64,000 nt of DNA, taken from Zerene cesonia. Lineage: Eukaryota > Arthropoda > Insecta > Lepidoptera > Pieridae. This document shows, in pieces, positions 11,911 through 23,884 of the stretch. Both the position numbers and the translations under genes were made by a program. The notes beneath the pieces are model-generated. The model was not told the origin of the DNA. It saw only the letters and a program-made list of their open reading frames with translations, and ran no database searches. Positions within the stretch are counted from its first letter, which is position 1; every line of letters starts with the position of its first letter. The stretch spans positions 6,360,028 to 6,424,027 of the forward strand of contig NC_052129.1 in assembly GCF_012273895.1 (NCBI RefSeq), written 5' to 3'.

Positions 11911-13099
11911 AAGTTTAAATACCGATTTTTTTTTTTATTTTTGGTGAAAATGTCTTTAGTTTTTCTTTCATAAGATTCTGCTACTGGCAATAAGAAACAC
12001 GACAAAATAATAATTAGCGAAATCGGTTACAAAGAACGTAAAAGGAGTTCCAAATTCAAATATTAGAAACAAATAAACTTTATCTCCCATCTTCCTCATT
12101 TATCGGTCATTAGAGCGAGATAATGTTCAATCGCCATTGCCGCCGATTGTTTTCGTTTTTATCTATATTACATGAATAATTCAGCACAAAGCGCTTCAAA
12201 CAGCGTATTCGTTAATGCTAATGTTCAAACCAAGGTGTTGAACGACAATATCATGTAAATTCTGAGCGCTTACCTGGAAACCCCAGATTATGTTATTACC
12301 AACGCAATTTCGGCCTTACGGACATGCACTAAAGTTCATATTCTATTTATCGATGAGCTTTTCTACTTCTTTCCCTCTAAAGATACTGGCGCTACAGCTG
12401 ATTATGGTAATGTAAAGTGATTATATTGCAATATTATGTTATTTTTTGGATTATTTACTATGAAAATTTTTCTAACCTTGATCCTAAACAGTGTTACAAT
12501 ATCGGTAATGGAGTGTGTGAAAGCCGTTTTCTTGTCCATGAGAGCATTCGTTAGGGCACCGAGCTCATTCACCGGCAAAGTCCACTAATTAAAATTATCT
12601 TCTTCATTAGTTCCGCTTTCGGTTTGTACTTCTCTGGATTACTCTTTTCAGTTCTTTTATTTCCCTTCCGGATGAAGAATTAGCTGCTAGTCAATTACTA
12701 GCAGATTAATAAAAAAACACGTTTTTCGAACCATTTAAAAAATTAAGATAATCGCAAAGTTGGAGTGAAAATAATTGGAAAATATTGGTTTATGTAGATC
12801 GCGGTGGGGCCGAATATTTTTCAATTAAAAGTTTTATGAAACCCGACGACATGTCGCCCTCGTCGGATCAAACAATCAAAAACTCGTCCCTGGCTTTACA
12901 ATGTAATTCAGAGTTTTTCAAACAGCTTTAATCTTATTTTAGTACACAATTTTAGGTAATACGTTTGGGTTTAAATTTGTCAAGCATAAATTTATCATAG
13001 CTGTAGGTACTGTGTACATATGAAGTTGTTTACAAATTGTATCTAGAAAATAAATCGCTTGTCAATTTTGAAATTGACAAGTTAAAGTAGTGTTTAAAG
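11911..13099. other. Noncoding stretch
   Basis: No gene is supported. It is AT-rich unique-looking sequence with a few mixed-composition patches (12100-12420, 12500-12680) that might be regulatory; there is no direct evidence. Confidence 0.5.
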
Positions 13100-13480
13100 T
13101 AGACCCAAGGGGGGGAACCCCCATTGGTTCCAAGCCTTGTCGTGGCGGGGGGGCTCAGTAGCTCAGATTGCACTCTGACACTCTGAGTGAAGCTAATTGG
13201 ACGCGGAGGGGCTGGACGGCCGGTCAGTGATCTGACAGACTCGACCGAACCGACGGCCAGGGGTCCTTATAGCTAACTGGCTGGTTGGCTGGCTGGCCTG
13301 AAGGCTGGCTGGCTGGAACGGGCTGGTAATCTATTAGGCTCGCTGGCTGGATGGTGTACCGGCTGGCAGCCTGACTGGAACTGAACCGTAAGTATCCCCG
13401 TGACCACGCTCTCTGTTCGAAACGTCGGGTTAATAATATAAGGAATAAATCGCGTTTAAAATCCGTAAAAGTTATTAATT
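13100..13480. repeat. GC-rich block with (CTGG)n repeats and G-runs
   Basis: The block begins with a small G/C palindrome (GGGGGGGAACCCCC, 13108-13121) and a second G7 run (13147-13153). It continues through a GGACGGCCGGTCAG segment, then a degenerate CTGG/GGCTGGCTGG array at about 13276-13375. It ends CGAAACGTCGGGTTAATAAT. The abrupt change from AT-rich flanks and the layered structure look like the untranslated end of a retroelement rather than a host gene. The CGAAACGTCGGG end is one I associate with lepidopteran interspersed repeats, but the family is not identified. Confidence 0.5.
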
Positions 13481-14620
13481 TCTAAAAATGTTCATATTTT
13501 AAAGGAGATAAAGTTTTAAATTGCCTTATTTAGATTGTTTGTGTTCATTACTACTACACCTGCTTACAAAATCCATACGAAACTGCATACAAAATCCACC
13601 ACAGATCAAATAGGCCAACGATGGCTATATATAATAATTAATAATCTATAGTAGCTTTTTAAGTTAGATCAGTTTTAGATCTAGTAACAAGTCAGTCAAT
13701 ACATAGTACTAGCAAGTAAAACCCTCAACTTAAAAGCCAAATGAGCTTAAGTTTCGTATCCTCCGTGATAGCTTCTAAGAGGTTTGCAATGTTGTGTTCA
13801 CTCGGAGCCCTCCGGATTCTATAGATTTGTAGTTAAAGTGAAGCTCTGTATAGACTTACCTTCACCGGTTTCTTTTCCGATAGAATTTTGCATTGATGGA
13901 CCTTTTTCAATAATGTGCTTGTGTTGTTTTAAAGGCGGCATAACTTAACTAATTCACTAACGTAAATGGATCTCTATTATCTGATTCTTTCAAATAAAAT
14001 TAGTACACAAAATTACTATACCTTACACATAACAAGTATATAAATTATCATAAAATATTTAGTACAGTACCAAACTCGCAATAAACGTGCGATTTATGTG
14101 ATGAAATTGATACACAATTATTATTATTCTTTAGTAAGTGTTCGTAACATTAAATATTCAATTTTCTTGATTATTCAAGTCTATACCTTAGTGAGTCGGA
14201 ATCTCAAAGTAAATGAATGTAGTTTCATTGTTGATACTATTCTAATTGAAAAACGTGACTGGCAACGAACCCGCCAGAAATTATAAACAGACATTTAATT
14301 AAAAATACACAATAGAAACCTCTTATTTCACTTACCAAGTAAAATTCTAATTCGTTTAAATAATTTATCTTTTACAAACAAAGTATAAAAATGTATAAAC
14401 ATATAATATACTCCGTTTCTTTACCAAAACATAACCTTTAATGCTAATTTAATTGTTGTTTATACATAACATTGAGCCAATGTGTTGTTATTTGTTACAT
14501 CCCTAGCTGTGAGGTGTGTCCCGCAGCCAGTGACACTCGACAAGCGACGGAACCGCCTCTGAAACATTTGAAATCTCCTATTGTTGTTTTTTAACGCTGG
14601 ATAGAACAACACACACTCGG
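13481..14620. other. Noncoding stretch
   Basis: No gene is supported; AT-rich. The 14500-14600 segment just upstream of the broken coding copy is mixed in composition and might be the former 5' leader of that copy. Confidence 0.5.
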
Positions 14621-14622
14621 TA

Positions 14623-15064
14623 ATGCAGGCGTGGCTGGAGTACTACGACGTGCCGCACAGCCAGCTCATGCACAGCGCTCAGCTGTTCCAGCTCGTGCAG
14701 CGCTCCAAACGCCACGTCCGAAACGACTTACGTGAATTCGACGTTAAGTTATCCACACTTGGACACAAGTTGATAAGACAGACTGTCGCGACAAACGAAC
14801 TATTTGTATTACTTCGAACAATTCTGGGCTGAGTTTGAAATAATCAGAACAGGATTGTTCGAACTTAAAAAATTCAGCGCCAGCGCCAATCTTGTGCCAG
14901 AGGATTTAAAAACGGTTACAGACTAAATGGGGCTCGATTTGGACATTCATCTGGCTGCCGTGGAAGAGAAAGTGAGAGATGAGGACGAGGAGTTGGAGAA
15001 CATTCTTGATGAGATACAGATGTTTGCGCGGGACGGGAAGCCCACGAAAGCTGCAAAGCAATGA
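14623..15064 (+). pseudogene. Broken intronless copy of an unrecognised protein gene
   Basis: The first frame opens at ATG 14623 (MQAWLEYYDVPHSQLM…) and stops at 14832. From about 14800 a second frame continues with a protein-like sequence containing FEQFWAEFEIIRTGLFELKK. It meets an in-frame TAA at 14924-14926, and the same frame resumes at once with ATG 14927 and runs 45 codons (…VEEKVRDEDEELENILDEIQ…) to TGA 15062-15064. Together these give about 145 residues of acidic, helix-rich, possibly coiled-coil protein broken by one frameshift and one stop. No intron signals separate the pieces. I do not recognise the family. A processed pseudogene is the simplest reading. A live gene with sequencing errors is the alternative, although a poly(A) tail is not visible. 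Confidence 0.55.
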
Positions 15065-16635
15065 ATTAGTATGATGATTGGTTGCCTGAGCTCATATAAT
15101 TCCATAGAACAATTTATTCGTTATTAAATTTCGCAATGTCCCAGTTTTTGAATGTTTATAATTGAAATTTGTTAACATAAAATGAAAAATCTGCCTGGTT
15201 TCGAACTGAGATCTAGGAACAAAGCTAAAGTCGGTTAGATCGTAAAAACAGTTCTCACCAAACTTAACTGCACTATTTGTGATTCAGTTAAGTTTACCAC
15301 CTCAGTCCAAATCAAGTTCTTACTTGGTTTAACTCGTTAACCTGCGTTTGCGTTAACTACCTCACTAACTACCAGTTATACTTGACGGAGGGTAATAGTT
15401 GTAACTTGCAAACAAACCACAACTTTACTACTCGCTGGGAAACCACAACATAAACAATTGTTTAATAATAATGGATAGATAGATATAATTAAATAAGGAT
15501 TATTTCATTATTTTTCACTTATAGCAAATAAGATAGACACCATGGATCAGAAAAGGATTTCAATGTTAAAGTTGAAAGCGTTACTGAATTTTAAAAATGT
15601 CAGTACAATAAGCTGCTGTTTGTCATAATTATTCTGCCGCGATATTTCATTTAATTTTTAAATTAATTTCATCATGAACATATTATCTTAGTCCTAAGGT
15701 AAAACACACAATGGGTATATATAATTTAATCACGGAATATCATTCTAAATCGGTCCAAGCACTTTCCATGACGAATTAACATTCAAACAGCAAGCTTTGC
15801 CTAATTTCGCGACGGGTATTTTCAAATTACCGGCAGAAAAAACTCTAAGAGCCTCGCAATTCCTTAAAAGCCTTTGAACAACACAGTCTAACACTGCATG
15901 CAGTAGGTACGTGGTGTGTGGCGCGATGTGATGTGTTCCTCCAGGATGCATGCTCAGAGCAGTAAAATAGATGCTTATAATAATTTACAGTCGCCGCCGT
16001 AAGATGTCGCGTTGCCGTGAAATATGCGACAAATCCATATTTATAGCGAGCTCTGGCAGAATGTGGAAATTTTTAAAATTTTCCGAAGAGTAGAGCATTA
16101 TTTTTAAATTAACGTAAGTGAAAAATTACGTTTAAATACCATATTTATTATGTTGTATAGAACAGCTGCTGTGCTGCAAAAATTCTTTAAATGGTTAGAA
16201 GAATGGTATTGTTTGTAAAGTTCCGATTTTATTTAAATTTTTATGTTTTCTGGATAACGAGTTATTTAGTACCTACGGATGTGTAGTGCAGTGTCTATAG
16301 AGAACAACTGTAGAATAGAATATTACAATAGAATTCCTAGTAGCATTAAAGTGGTAGTGCTTAATTAAAAAAAATACATTAATAGCTAGTGTATTCCAGT
16401 GATTAGTTCAGCGCCTACTCTAGCATTAAGGAATAAAGTACGAAATATAAACATGAAAAAATGGTTAACCATTGTTTTTATGATCTAGATGAGTTTTTTG
16501 CTTATAAACATTATTTAATTCATATTTTCCTTGACATTTTTTATTATTTTTTCTCGACATGTTTAATTGTATTGATTCTGTTAAATGTGTTTATGTGGTG
16601 TTATTGGGCTTAATTATAAGTTGATTTGGGTAAAA
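15065..16635. other. Noncoding stretch
   Basis: No gene is supported. At 15185-15262 the minus strand has a weak SINE-like head (a CAGTTCGAAACCAGGCAG motif) that is too diverged to call. The remainder is AT-rich. Confidence 0.5.
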
Positions 16636-16639
16636 TTAA

Positions 16640-16767
16640 TTAAGAACATAATTTTGTTTTGATTGCATGTCAGCATAACTGACGAACTGTACTTAGAACT
16701 ATATATTGAAGATCCATTTGTACTATATTTGTTCCGCAATAAATTAAATTTGAATTTGAATTTGATA
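16640..16767 (+). repeat. Retroposon 3' end with (TTTGAA)n tail
   Basis: A body ending in TGTTCCGCAATAAATTAAAT is followed by a TTTGAA hexamer run. An AATAAA signal just before a short tandem tail is characteristic of truncated non-LTR retroposons. No coding part remains. Confidence 0.5.
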
Positions 16768-18107
16768 AAAAATATTTTTGTATCCGTATATAACTTTAGG
16801 CACATGTAATAATCTGGTATTATAATAAATATTGCAATAAATTAACTGAAACTGATAATGGAGTGGTCAACTGGAAATTAGAATTCCTCAACAGCGAATA
16901 GCAAACACACAAAATCTTCTAAGTGGATTAACAATATAATATATCCTGTACTAAACTCCATCGTAACATGGCTGCTGCAATCGGGGTTGGTTTCCGGCGA
17001 GGAACCTTCCCAATACTGAACAGCCCAGGTTAGATTTTTTCTTAATACAAACGTACTTCTAAAGTGAGGCAAAGACAGCTTTATGAAAAAAAGTACTACT
17101 CCTCGTAATACGGTAATTGCAACGCTAATTCGGGTCGAAAGTAGTTAAATTAATATTTTTTTTTAATGATATAATTACAATAAGCAATAATTTTTGTTAA
17201 AAATAATTGCTAATATAACTCTTAAAATTGTATTTATGCTTTATACTCAAAACCTTCTAGAAAAACATTTAAGCTAGATCTAAAACTCTAATATTCTTGC
17301 ATATTGTCTCACATAATAGCATCCGAGAACTCAGAAACCTGTAGTGGGGTATCTACAGAAATGTTGAGATTTAGTTTTTCCGAGTTAGTAATGAAGTGCT
17401 CAACTTGCAGTCCAATTAATTCTATTACAGATGCTCTTTTTCGAAAGCTAGATTGTAACTAATTACCCTTTTGGTATTCACTGAATAATAAATATTTTTC
17501 GAAGCCAGTAAGATTGTAATCAAGTTAGAAATATTTAAAAGATAAAAGAGAATGAGAAATTACACCCTTCTCAAAGTAACCTTTTTATTTAATGAACACT
17601 TCTTTTGATAAGATATTTTCTTCAGAAAAGCTTGATCTCGAACGTTTGAAATTTTAAAGCGATATTTTTTTAACAATTTCCTTTTCACATTTAACTTAAT
17701 TGTACATTCACGAAATTTTGTTTCGTTTGCTCAGTTGTATCGCAAATGTTTTCTCTTCGTCAATTTTACTTGATTTCATTAAAGATTTATGTGCAATTTT
17801 TTATGGATTTACATAAAATATTTTTCCAACGGGTATCGAGTTAAAACTAATTAATCAATTTAATTAAAATCGGTTCCGGTGATTTAAAGAGAATCAATAG
17901 TATACTTACATAGAGCTATATTTTCTAAAAAAAAAGTGTTTTGTTCTAGCTAATTTTTTAGTTAAATAAATGTAATTTTTAGTTTTATAGCATTGAAATG
18001 CTTTATAAATAAGAAATTTTGAAAGAATAGAAAAAGTTTGATCACGAGGCAGGATTTAAAATATTTAATATTTAAAGATTAAATAAATGTTTCAAAAAAA
18101 TGATATC
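16768..18107. other. AT-rich noncoding stretch
   Basis: No gene or recognisable element is seen. Confidence 0.55.
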
Positions 18108-18345
18108 AGGGTCGAGCACGCTCGGGCTAGTTAGCACCCAGGACGCCACCTCATCCTCACAGAAGATCGGCGTGGAACAGCAGCAGGTGAATGCACAGTG
18201 AATATTATTGCAGTGAGTGGGAAAGCCGGAAGCCCGTACCTTTTTTCCTTACTTTACCCAAACCACTCTTTGCCGTGGTCATTCTTTTCCTCTCTTAGGG
18301 GCTAGAAAAGGGGCAACGCATTTGCAGAGGCCCTACAAATATTAA
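18108..18345 (+). repeat. Interspersed non-autonomous repeat, family copy 2
   Basis: It starts with GGGTCGAGCACGCTCGGGCT and contains CTCACAGAAGATCGGCGTGG, a TACTTTACCCAAACCA block and GGGGCAACGCATTTGCAGAG. These are in the same order as in the copy at 4920-5215. It is noncoding and diverged. Confidence 0.6.
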
Positions 18346-18949
18346 AGTATATGCTATAAATTATCTCTTATATAGTTGTTAACTTATAAATTTATAGAGA
18401 GATAGCAATGAAAAATAGAAACATATTTATAACATACATACATACATAACCGGCACACATTCAATTCCACCGGATCCCTCGGGGATTCACCGCAAACTGT
18501 ATTATCTGTTTCTAGGGGGCATCCATTACTTACCTGAAGCATTCGAGGGGGGGATTCGGTCGAGTTGAATCTCACTAAATCTCTCTTCCTCGCCAAATAT
18601 AATGGCTTTTTTCCGGCAAAAATTATCAAAATTCATAATAAATAAATCCGATTCAGAAAATTTCTCACGTATAATATATTATGAGTAGGATCAAAACAAG
18701 TTCATGCAGTAAAGCTATCAGAAACACAACCTGACTTAAGACCAACAGCAGCATAAATATTAAAGCAACACATAGTTTTCTTCAGCAAGAAAACGCCTTC
18801 AAGTTTCAAGTTGCCGCAACTTGGACAGCTTGCAGCTCAAGCTAAACACAAGTTTTCGTACACGTTATATGGGGGTGAGAGCTACATTATTTAAGTTGTG
18901 GTTTTTATTAGAGTTTCGCAGTAAGTAGCGAATATACAAAACTTAAATC
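18346..18949. other. Noncoding stretch with an unexplained C/G-rich segment
   Basis: No gene is supported. A CATA tetranucleotide tract lies around 18435-18448. The segment 18455-18610 has two internal G-runs (ctagggggcatcc, cgagggggggattcgg) and resembles a mobile-element fragment, though I cannot place it. Confidence 0.4.
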
Positions 18950-19100
18950 GGCGCCACATTCAGGCGTCTCCTTTCATCTGAGCATACGTATACTGATATG
19001 CATACATGCTATTTTTTGTTGTTTTTTTATGTCTATGTATTGAATGTTTTTGTTTAAATGTGGAATAAACATTTATTATCTTTCTTTCTTTCTTTCTTAA
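18950..19100 (+). repeat. Retroposon 3' end with (CTTT)n tail
   Basis: Sequence ending in GTGGAATAAACATTTATTAT is followed by CTTT repeats (19081-19098). The element at 23885-24052 ends in the same way (AATAAAGCTTATTTTCTTTC). Only the 3' end remains, and the family is not identified. Confidence 0.5.
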
Positions 19101-19400
19101 AACATGCATGAAAAGTTGTAATTGGTATAAGTTAAGTTAAAATTTTACTAAAAACTAAAGTTTTACGTTTATATGATTAGGTTCCGCCTTAGACATATTC
19201 AGAAACGTGTTTAAGACCATTTTTATAAGTAAAAGCTGTGGCACATGTTATTAATTATTTTAGCTGTGATTTGCAATTACGTATTTTATTAGTGGGTATT
19301 GTTTAATAAAGTAGTATCAACATACAACAACTATAAACGATTATAATGTACCAGACATTTGGTGAAAACTGAAATCATAATCGGCTTGTTATATAATGCT

Positions 19401-19571
19401 CTAATAGTGAAGTCCCGTGTCCCGTAATGGGGTATGGGACAAGTAGATGATCAGCCTTTTGTGTTCTGCCAGACCGCGATACGTTTTTTATTGTGCGTCC
19501 CCACCGGGAATCGAGATCAGGATCCATTGGTTCTACGCTTACGCGTTTACCACTGTACCAAGGTGACGGTC
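19401..19571 (-). mobile_element. tRNA-derived SINE with 11-bp target duplication
   Basis: On the minus strand the head reads ACCTTGGTACAGTGGTAAAC, with an A-box-like TGGTACAGTGG and a B-box-like region ATCTCGATTCCCGGT, then the body CGGTCTGGCAGAACACAAAA. It ends in GACACGGGACTTCACTATTA. A perfect target-site duplication, TATATAATGCT, flanks it at 19390-19400 and 19572-19582. The same SINE family occurs at 48154-48375. It is noncoding; the 78-codon minus-strand frame over it is an artefact. Confidence 0.88.
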
Positions 19572-19582
19572 TATATAATGCT

Positions 19583-19920
19583 GCAATACGTATAATTCTA
19601 CGAATTCCCACAATTAATCTCCAAATAAGTCATATTATGTAGGATCAAGTCAAAAGTTGTACTAATTTAGCGAACCGTTTTAAGAAAGTCCGCAAACCGA
19701 GTTGTCTAAGTCAGACTAAACCCCCGGCGAATTCGGCGTTCCTCATAAATAACTTATATGCACGGGTTAGAATTAAATTCATGTATTCATTTGCTCAAGT
19801 ACACGTATTTAACATACACCTAATTTAATACCAGCGTATACGCAAAGTGCAGCTAAGTGGTTGGAAGAAATCCATTAACTATATCCAATTTTTTTAAGAA
19901 ATAAGAATTACATAGAATAC
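19583..19920. other. Noncoding stretch
   Basis: No gene or repeat is recognised. Confidence 0.5.
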
Positions 19921-20045
19921 TGTTGCCCGCAGCTTTACCGGCGGGGTCTTAAGAAATTTTCATGATATAAACTTTCATCCCCTATTTTATCCCTTTGGGA
20001 GTAGAAATTATCCAAATTCCTTCTAAGCGGATGACTACGTCATAC
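19921..20045 (+). repeat. Interspersed tail fragment (TTGCCCGCAGCTTTACC family)
   Basis: It begins GTTGCCCGCAGCTTTACCGG and continues CCCCTATTTTATCCCTTTGG GAG. Minus-strand relatives occur at about 31560-31702 and 32220-32362, where the strand-reversed block GCTGCGGGCAAC or GCTGCGGACAAC is seen. It is a noncoding retroposon tail. Confidence 0.6.
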
Positions 20046-20094
20046 TACACATATTATTCTGCCTACCTGCATATTACACAACATATTTATCTTT

Positions 20095-20215
20095 TTACAC
20101 GCTTTTTATTAGCTTCACCTGTATGTTTGTAACCGACTTCTTTGGGCGCGATTTTGACCCACTTTAAACGGCCAGATTTCGTTCAAACTTTGTAGATTTA
20201 TTGAGGACCGATGAC
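20095..20215 (-). repeat. LINE-type 3' tail repeat, GTGGGTCAAAATCG family
   Basis: On the minus strand it contains GAACGAAATCTGGCCG then TTTAAAGTGGGTCAAAATCG, followed by AAGAAGTCGGTTACAAACAT and a CAGGTGAAGCTAATAAAAA end. It matches 8205-8320 and 53640-53740 and is the best preserved of the three. Confidence 0.65.
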
Positions 20216-21070
20216 AATACACTAATTTGATAAAATTATTCCATTTTTCAAATATGATTTTTGTTAAAGCGTGTTTTTTAGTTTTTTTTTAAACTATTAT
20301 TTGTGTTACATTTCATATAATCACTTCTCAGAACTTTTGTTGTGTCAAAAGGAATAGTTCTTAATAAATTAATTACTAAAGAACGATCTGCGATCTGCTC
20401 CCTTCTAGTTGTGCTTCAAACGACACAATTAATAATTAATGTAATGTTCCTACACAATTTCTTTCCGGCTCTTCTCTGTAGAATATATTTTCCAAAATGT
20501 TCAAATTATGTTATGACGATTGGAATATAAGAGGTGTAATTGAATAAGTAAATGTTTGAGTTTGAGTTTTAATGGGTTATAATAAATATCTGTATGAAAA
20601 TAGTAAGGATAAACGATTTGCTTCAATTCTAGTGACTGGTGTGTCATAGGGCGACTGTCCCAGACAAGTATGACATTAAATTACAATGTAAGACTCTTTG
20701 CAAAAAGGGCTCCTCCTCATTGCCAGTGTTTACTGATGCTAACAGCACATTACAATATGTAATGGATCCGGAGTGATAGCGCTGTCGCTGACGACGATTA
20801 TGTATTCACGTGATTTACTCCACGAATAATAAATGACTGCAATTCGTATCAATTAGTGCTGACTGCCTGTAATGTATGGGATGTGGATGTTATACAGGTG
20901 GCTGGTGGATGCATATTTAGTATTAATCAACTTGGTATTATATTAAAATGGGTTTGAGTGATTTGTTAATGCAAGATTATTATTAATGCACAGTGGGACG
21001 TAAGTGCTGTACCAAATAATCTAGAAGAGAGATTAACATGGCACGTAGAGAAGTGAGACTTTATGAAAAC
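20216..21070. other. Noncoding stretch
   Basis: No gene is supported. A mixed-composition patch at 20640-20800 has no recognisable content. Confidence 0.5.
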
Positions 21071-21243
21071 ACTAGATGACCCGGCAAACGCTGTTCTGCC
21101 TTATTCTTATCATTTAGGGTTTAAACAATGTTTGCTGATTCTCAGACCTACCCGATATGCACACAAAATTTCATTTGAATCGGTGCACCCGTTTCGGAGG
21201 AGTAAGGTAACTAACATTGTGTCACGAGAATTTTATATATAAG
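21071..21243 (+). repeat. Diverged member of the 22913-23282 repeat family
   Basis: It begins ACTAGATGACCCGGCAAACG and shares GATTCTCAGACCTACCC, CCGTTTCGGAGGAGTA and CACGAGAATTTTATATATA with the tandem units at 22913-23282, in the same order and with similar total length. It is noncoding. Confidence 0.75.
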
Positions 21244-22912
21244 AACATATGCATTTTCGAAATCCTTTTTATTGTAAAATTAATAATTTATTAACCAAAT
21301 ATTTATTATGCTTTGCACATTCAGTTAACTTATAGCTATGTTTTTCAACGTTACAAGATACAGCATATTATTACGTAAGCGTGGAGCTTCGTTGGAAACC
21401 AAAGGGACACCGCCTTTGCACTCCAATCCAAAAACAGAACATTTCTTTTTCGAAATCACAAAATTTGTTTCCGGAGGTCGCCCCATGACCTTGTGACTAT
21501 AAAAGCAGTACAACGACCTGCGTATAACATCCCAGATCATAAACGCGTGCCTAGCTCGAGCCAGTTATCGACTGCTTAACGACGCTCGGCGACGCTCAGC
21601 GCGTGCGTTAATGGGCCATTTTATATGCGTCTTGCGAATATCGTGTCTTTTAAAAGCTTCACTCATAAGCCTGGAATTGTGTTTTATTAACTTCATTATA
21701 GACGTTATTATTAATGTTCAATCTGTCGTCTACGAGAATTCGAAATACATGACATAATTTACACGAGATTAACTGCAACAAGTAACATACAAACGCGCTT
21801 CTTAAATTCGTGTAGAGTACTACTACCTAGTACTTAGTGCTTACTGCTTATACAACAGTTAAGAGATAAGAGTATGATTACTGATGTTAAGAATGCAGCA
21901 GACGCAACTGGCTGCTGAAACAGTGTTTTACTAGTTCAGGAACATAGTTTGAAATTATAAAATAATTAAGAAAAGATAATACAATTTGAATAAAAACATG
22001 AAAGATATGTGATATCAATAGCTTATATTTATAGTTAGCTGTTTTTTTTTTAGTTCAAGGAGACTCATTACAGTATTCTCTTTGAACAAAACTAATATGC
22101 GTATTTTTAAACGTAATTTTTCATAAAACTTTCTAATACTAGATTTTAATACATGTAGCTACCAAATTGCCTATTTGTTAAATACATACTTTTTTATTTT
22201 TATAACTAACTAGGGCTTCTTGAAAAGATAATTAATACGTCATGGTCAAACCTAGTTCTTGCAATTAGATAAATTTATGTATGTAAAAAAAAACTTTTGA
22301 AAATAGTATAAATCGTTCAATGCACGTGTTAACATTATTTAAATAAATGGACTTGTCAGCACAGTAATTACGCCGAATAAATGGCTTTTATTGCTATTTA
22401 CAAATATTTATACGAAATTTATTTACGTGTATTAAAATATCGTTAGACTGAATTACGAGCTCAGTAAATTAACAATAATGATTACTTTAGCGACGAAAAA
22501 ACATGCGAATGTTATGCGAAAGTTTTCGAGCGTGTTTGTGCAAAACTTAAAAATAAATATCGCCTACAAAAAGTAACCCGCGAGCACGAAGTTTTAATAA
22601 ATAATGAATGAGTGAGAAGAATGATTAAATATTCATATTGTTGTGAAAGCCTAGTCGCATCGTGCCCTCGTAAAGCTAATTTTAATGAGCGATGATTGTG
22701 GGCCATAAATGGCTGCAATTGGTTCAGATTGTAGTTCGAAGCGGCTTGTTTACTGTCGGTTTATAGTTCTCGCTGCCTTTATGACTCTGACCCTAATTCA
22801 TGGGTTGATTTAGCTGATTTGTTTCAGCCTTTGGAAATTGATTATAAAGCAAAGCACTAAATTCACCAAAAAATATAGTGTCATTGTCATTAATATGAAA
22901 TTTTATAGCTAC
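21244..22912. other. Noncoding stretch
   Basis: No gene is supported. The 21545-21620 patch is GC-richer with direct CGACGCTC repeats. Other parts are AT-rich. Confidence 0.5.
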
Positions 22913-23282
22913 ACTAGCTGCGCTCCGCGGTTTCACCCGCGTAAGTCCGTATCCCGTAGGAATATCGGGATAAAAAATAGATGTTAGCCGATTCTCAGAC
23001 CTACCGAATATGCTTACCAAATTTCAGAGGAATCGGTCGAGCCGTTTCGGAGGAGTATGGCAACGAAAACTGTGACACGAGAATTTTATATATATAGACT
23101 AGCTGCGCCCCGCGGTTTCACCCGCGTAAGTCCGTATCCCGTAGGAATATCGGGATAAAAAATAGATGTTGGCCGATTCTCAGACCTACCCAATATGCTT
23201 ACCAAATTTCAGAGAAATCGGTCAAGCCGTTTCGGAGGAGTATGGCAACGAAAACTGTGACACGAGAATTTTATATATATAG
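22913..23282 (+). repeat. Two 185-bp tandem copies of an interspersed repeat
   Basis: Copy A (22913-23097) and copy B (23098-23282) are head to tail with no intervening base. Both begin ACTAGCTGCGC(T/C)CCGCGG, contain GTAAGTCCGTATCCCGTAGG and GCCGTTTCGGAGGAGTATGG, and end TTTTATATATATAG. Only about seven substitutions separate them. The head is shared with the elements at 52851 and, more loosely, 8981 and 55632. It is noncoding. Confidence 0.9.
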
Positions 23283-23884
23283 ATTTAAACATTGCGCTAG
23301 TACAAACATTAGATATAATCTAAATATCCTAAACTATGATTAATTATTTTTTACTTTTAATGGTCACGTATTTTCTTTATAACCGAAACGGTAGATATTA
23401 AATAATAAATTAACGTATGCCCAAAACAAGGTAATCCAATTTAACCTAAATATAGAACTTAAACATGTACGAAACGGACTGAAAACATTCACTTTTCCAT
23501 TTACGCGGCAAAAATNNNNNNNNNNCGCTCTCGGCCCGCTGTCACCTGTCGGTGGACCACTGATAAATGAGGTGCTCACAGAATTAGGTATTTTCCTTTT
23601 TGCTTAGAAGTGACCTATTTACCTCAACACCTGAATTATGTTGCGAATTTATCTTTTGCTGTGCGGCGCCGGTGGCGCGGCTGTGACGGGGTTAATTATT
23701 TATTGTTATTGATTTACTTTTCGTATTTTACGATTCCCATCGTCCTTTGATAAGTAAATAGATTAAGTGTGCACGTAAACAATGTTAACTAAAGAAGATT
23801 CCATTTTTATAAGCTGGTATTTTACGCCAATTCACGAGCGCTGAAATAAAATATACAAGGTATTCCAAGAATCTCGGAATTTTA
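23283..23884. other. Noncoding stretch containing a 10-N gap
   Basis: No gene is supported. The frame at 23364-23579 crosses the gap and is not credible. A GC-rich patch (gcggcgccggtggcgcggctgtgac) lies at 23661-23685. Confidence 0.5.
23516..23525. other. Assembly gap (10 N)
   Basis: Ten unresolved bases. Confidence 0.99.

Noticed and set aside
15185..15262. Possible tRNA-like or SINE head on the minus strand
   Set aside because: CAGTTCGAAACC resembles a B box, but no A box, body or target duplication could be matched to the SINEs in this window.
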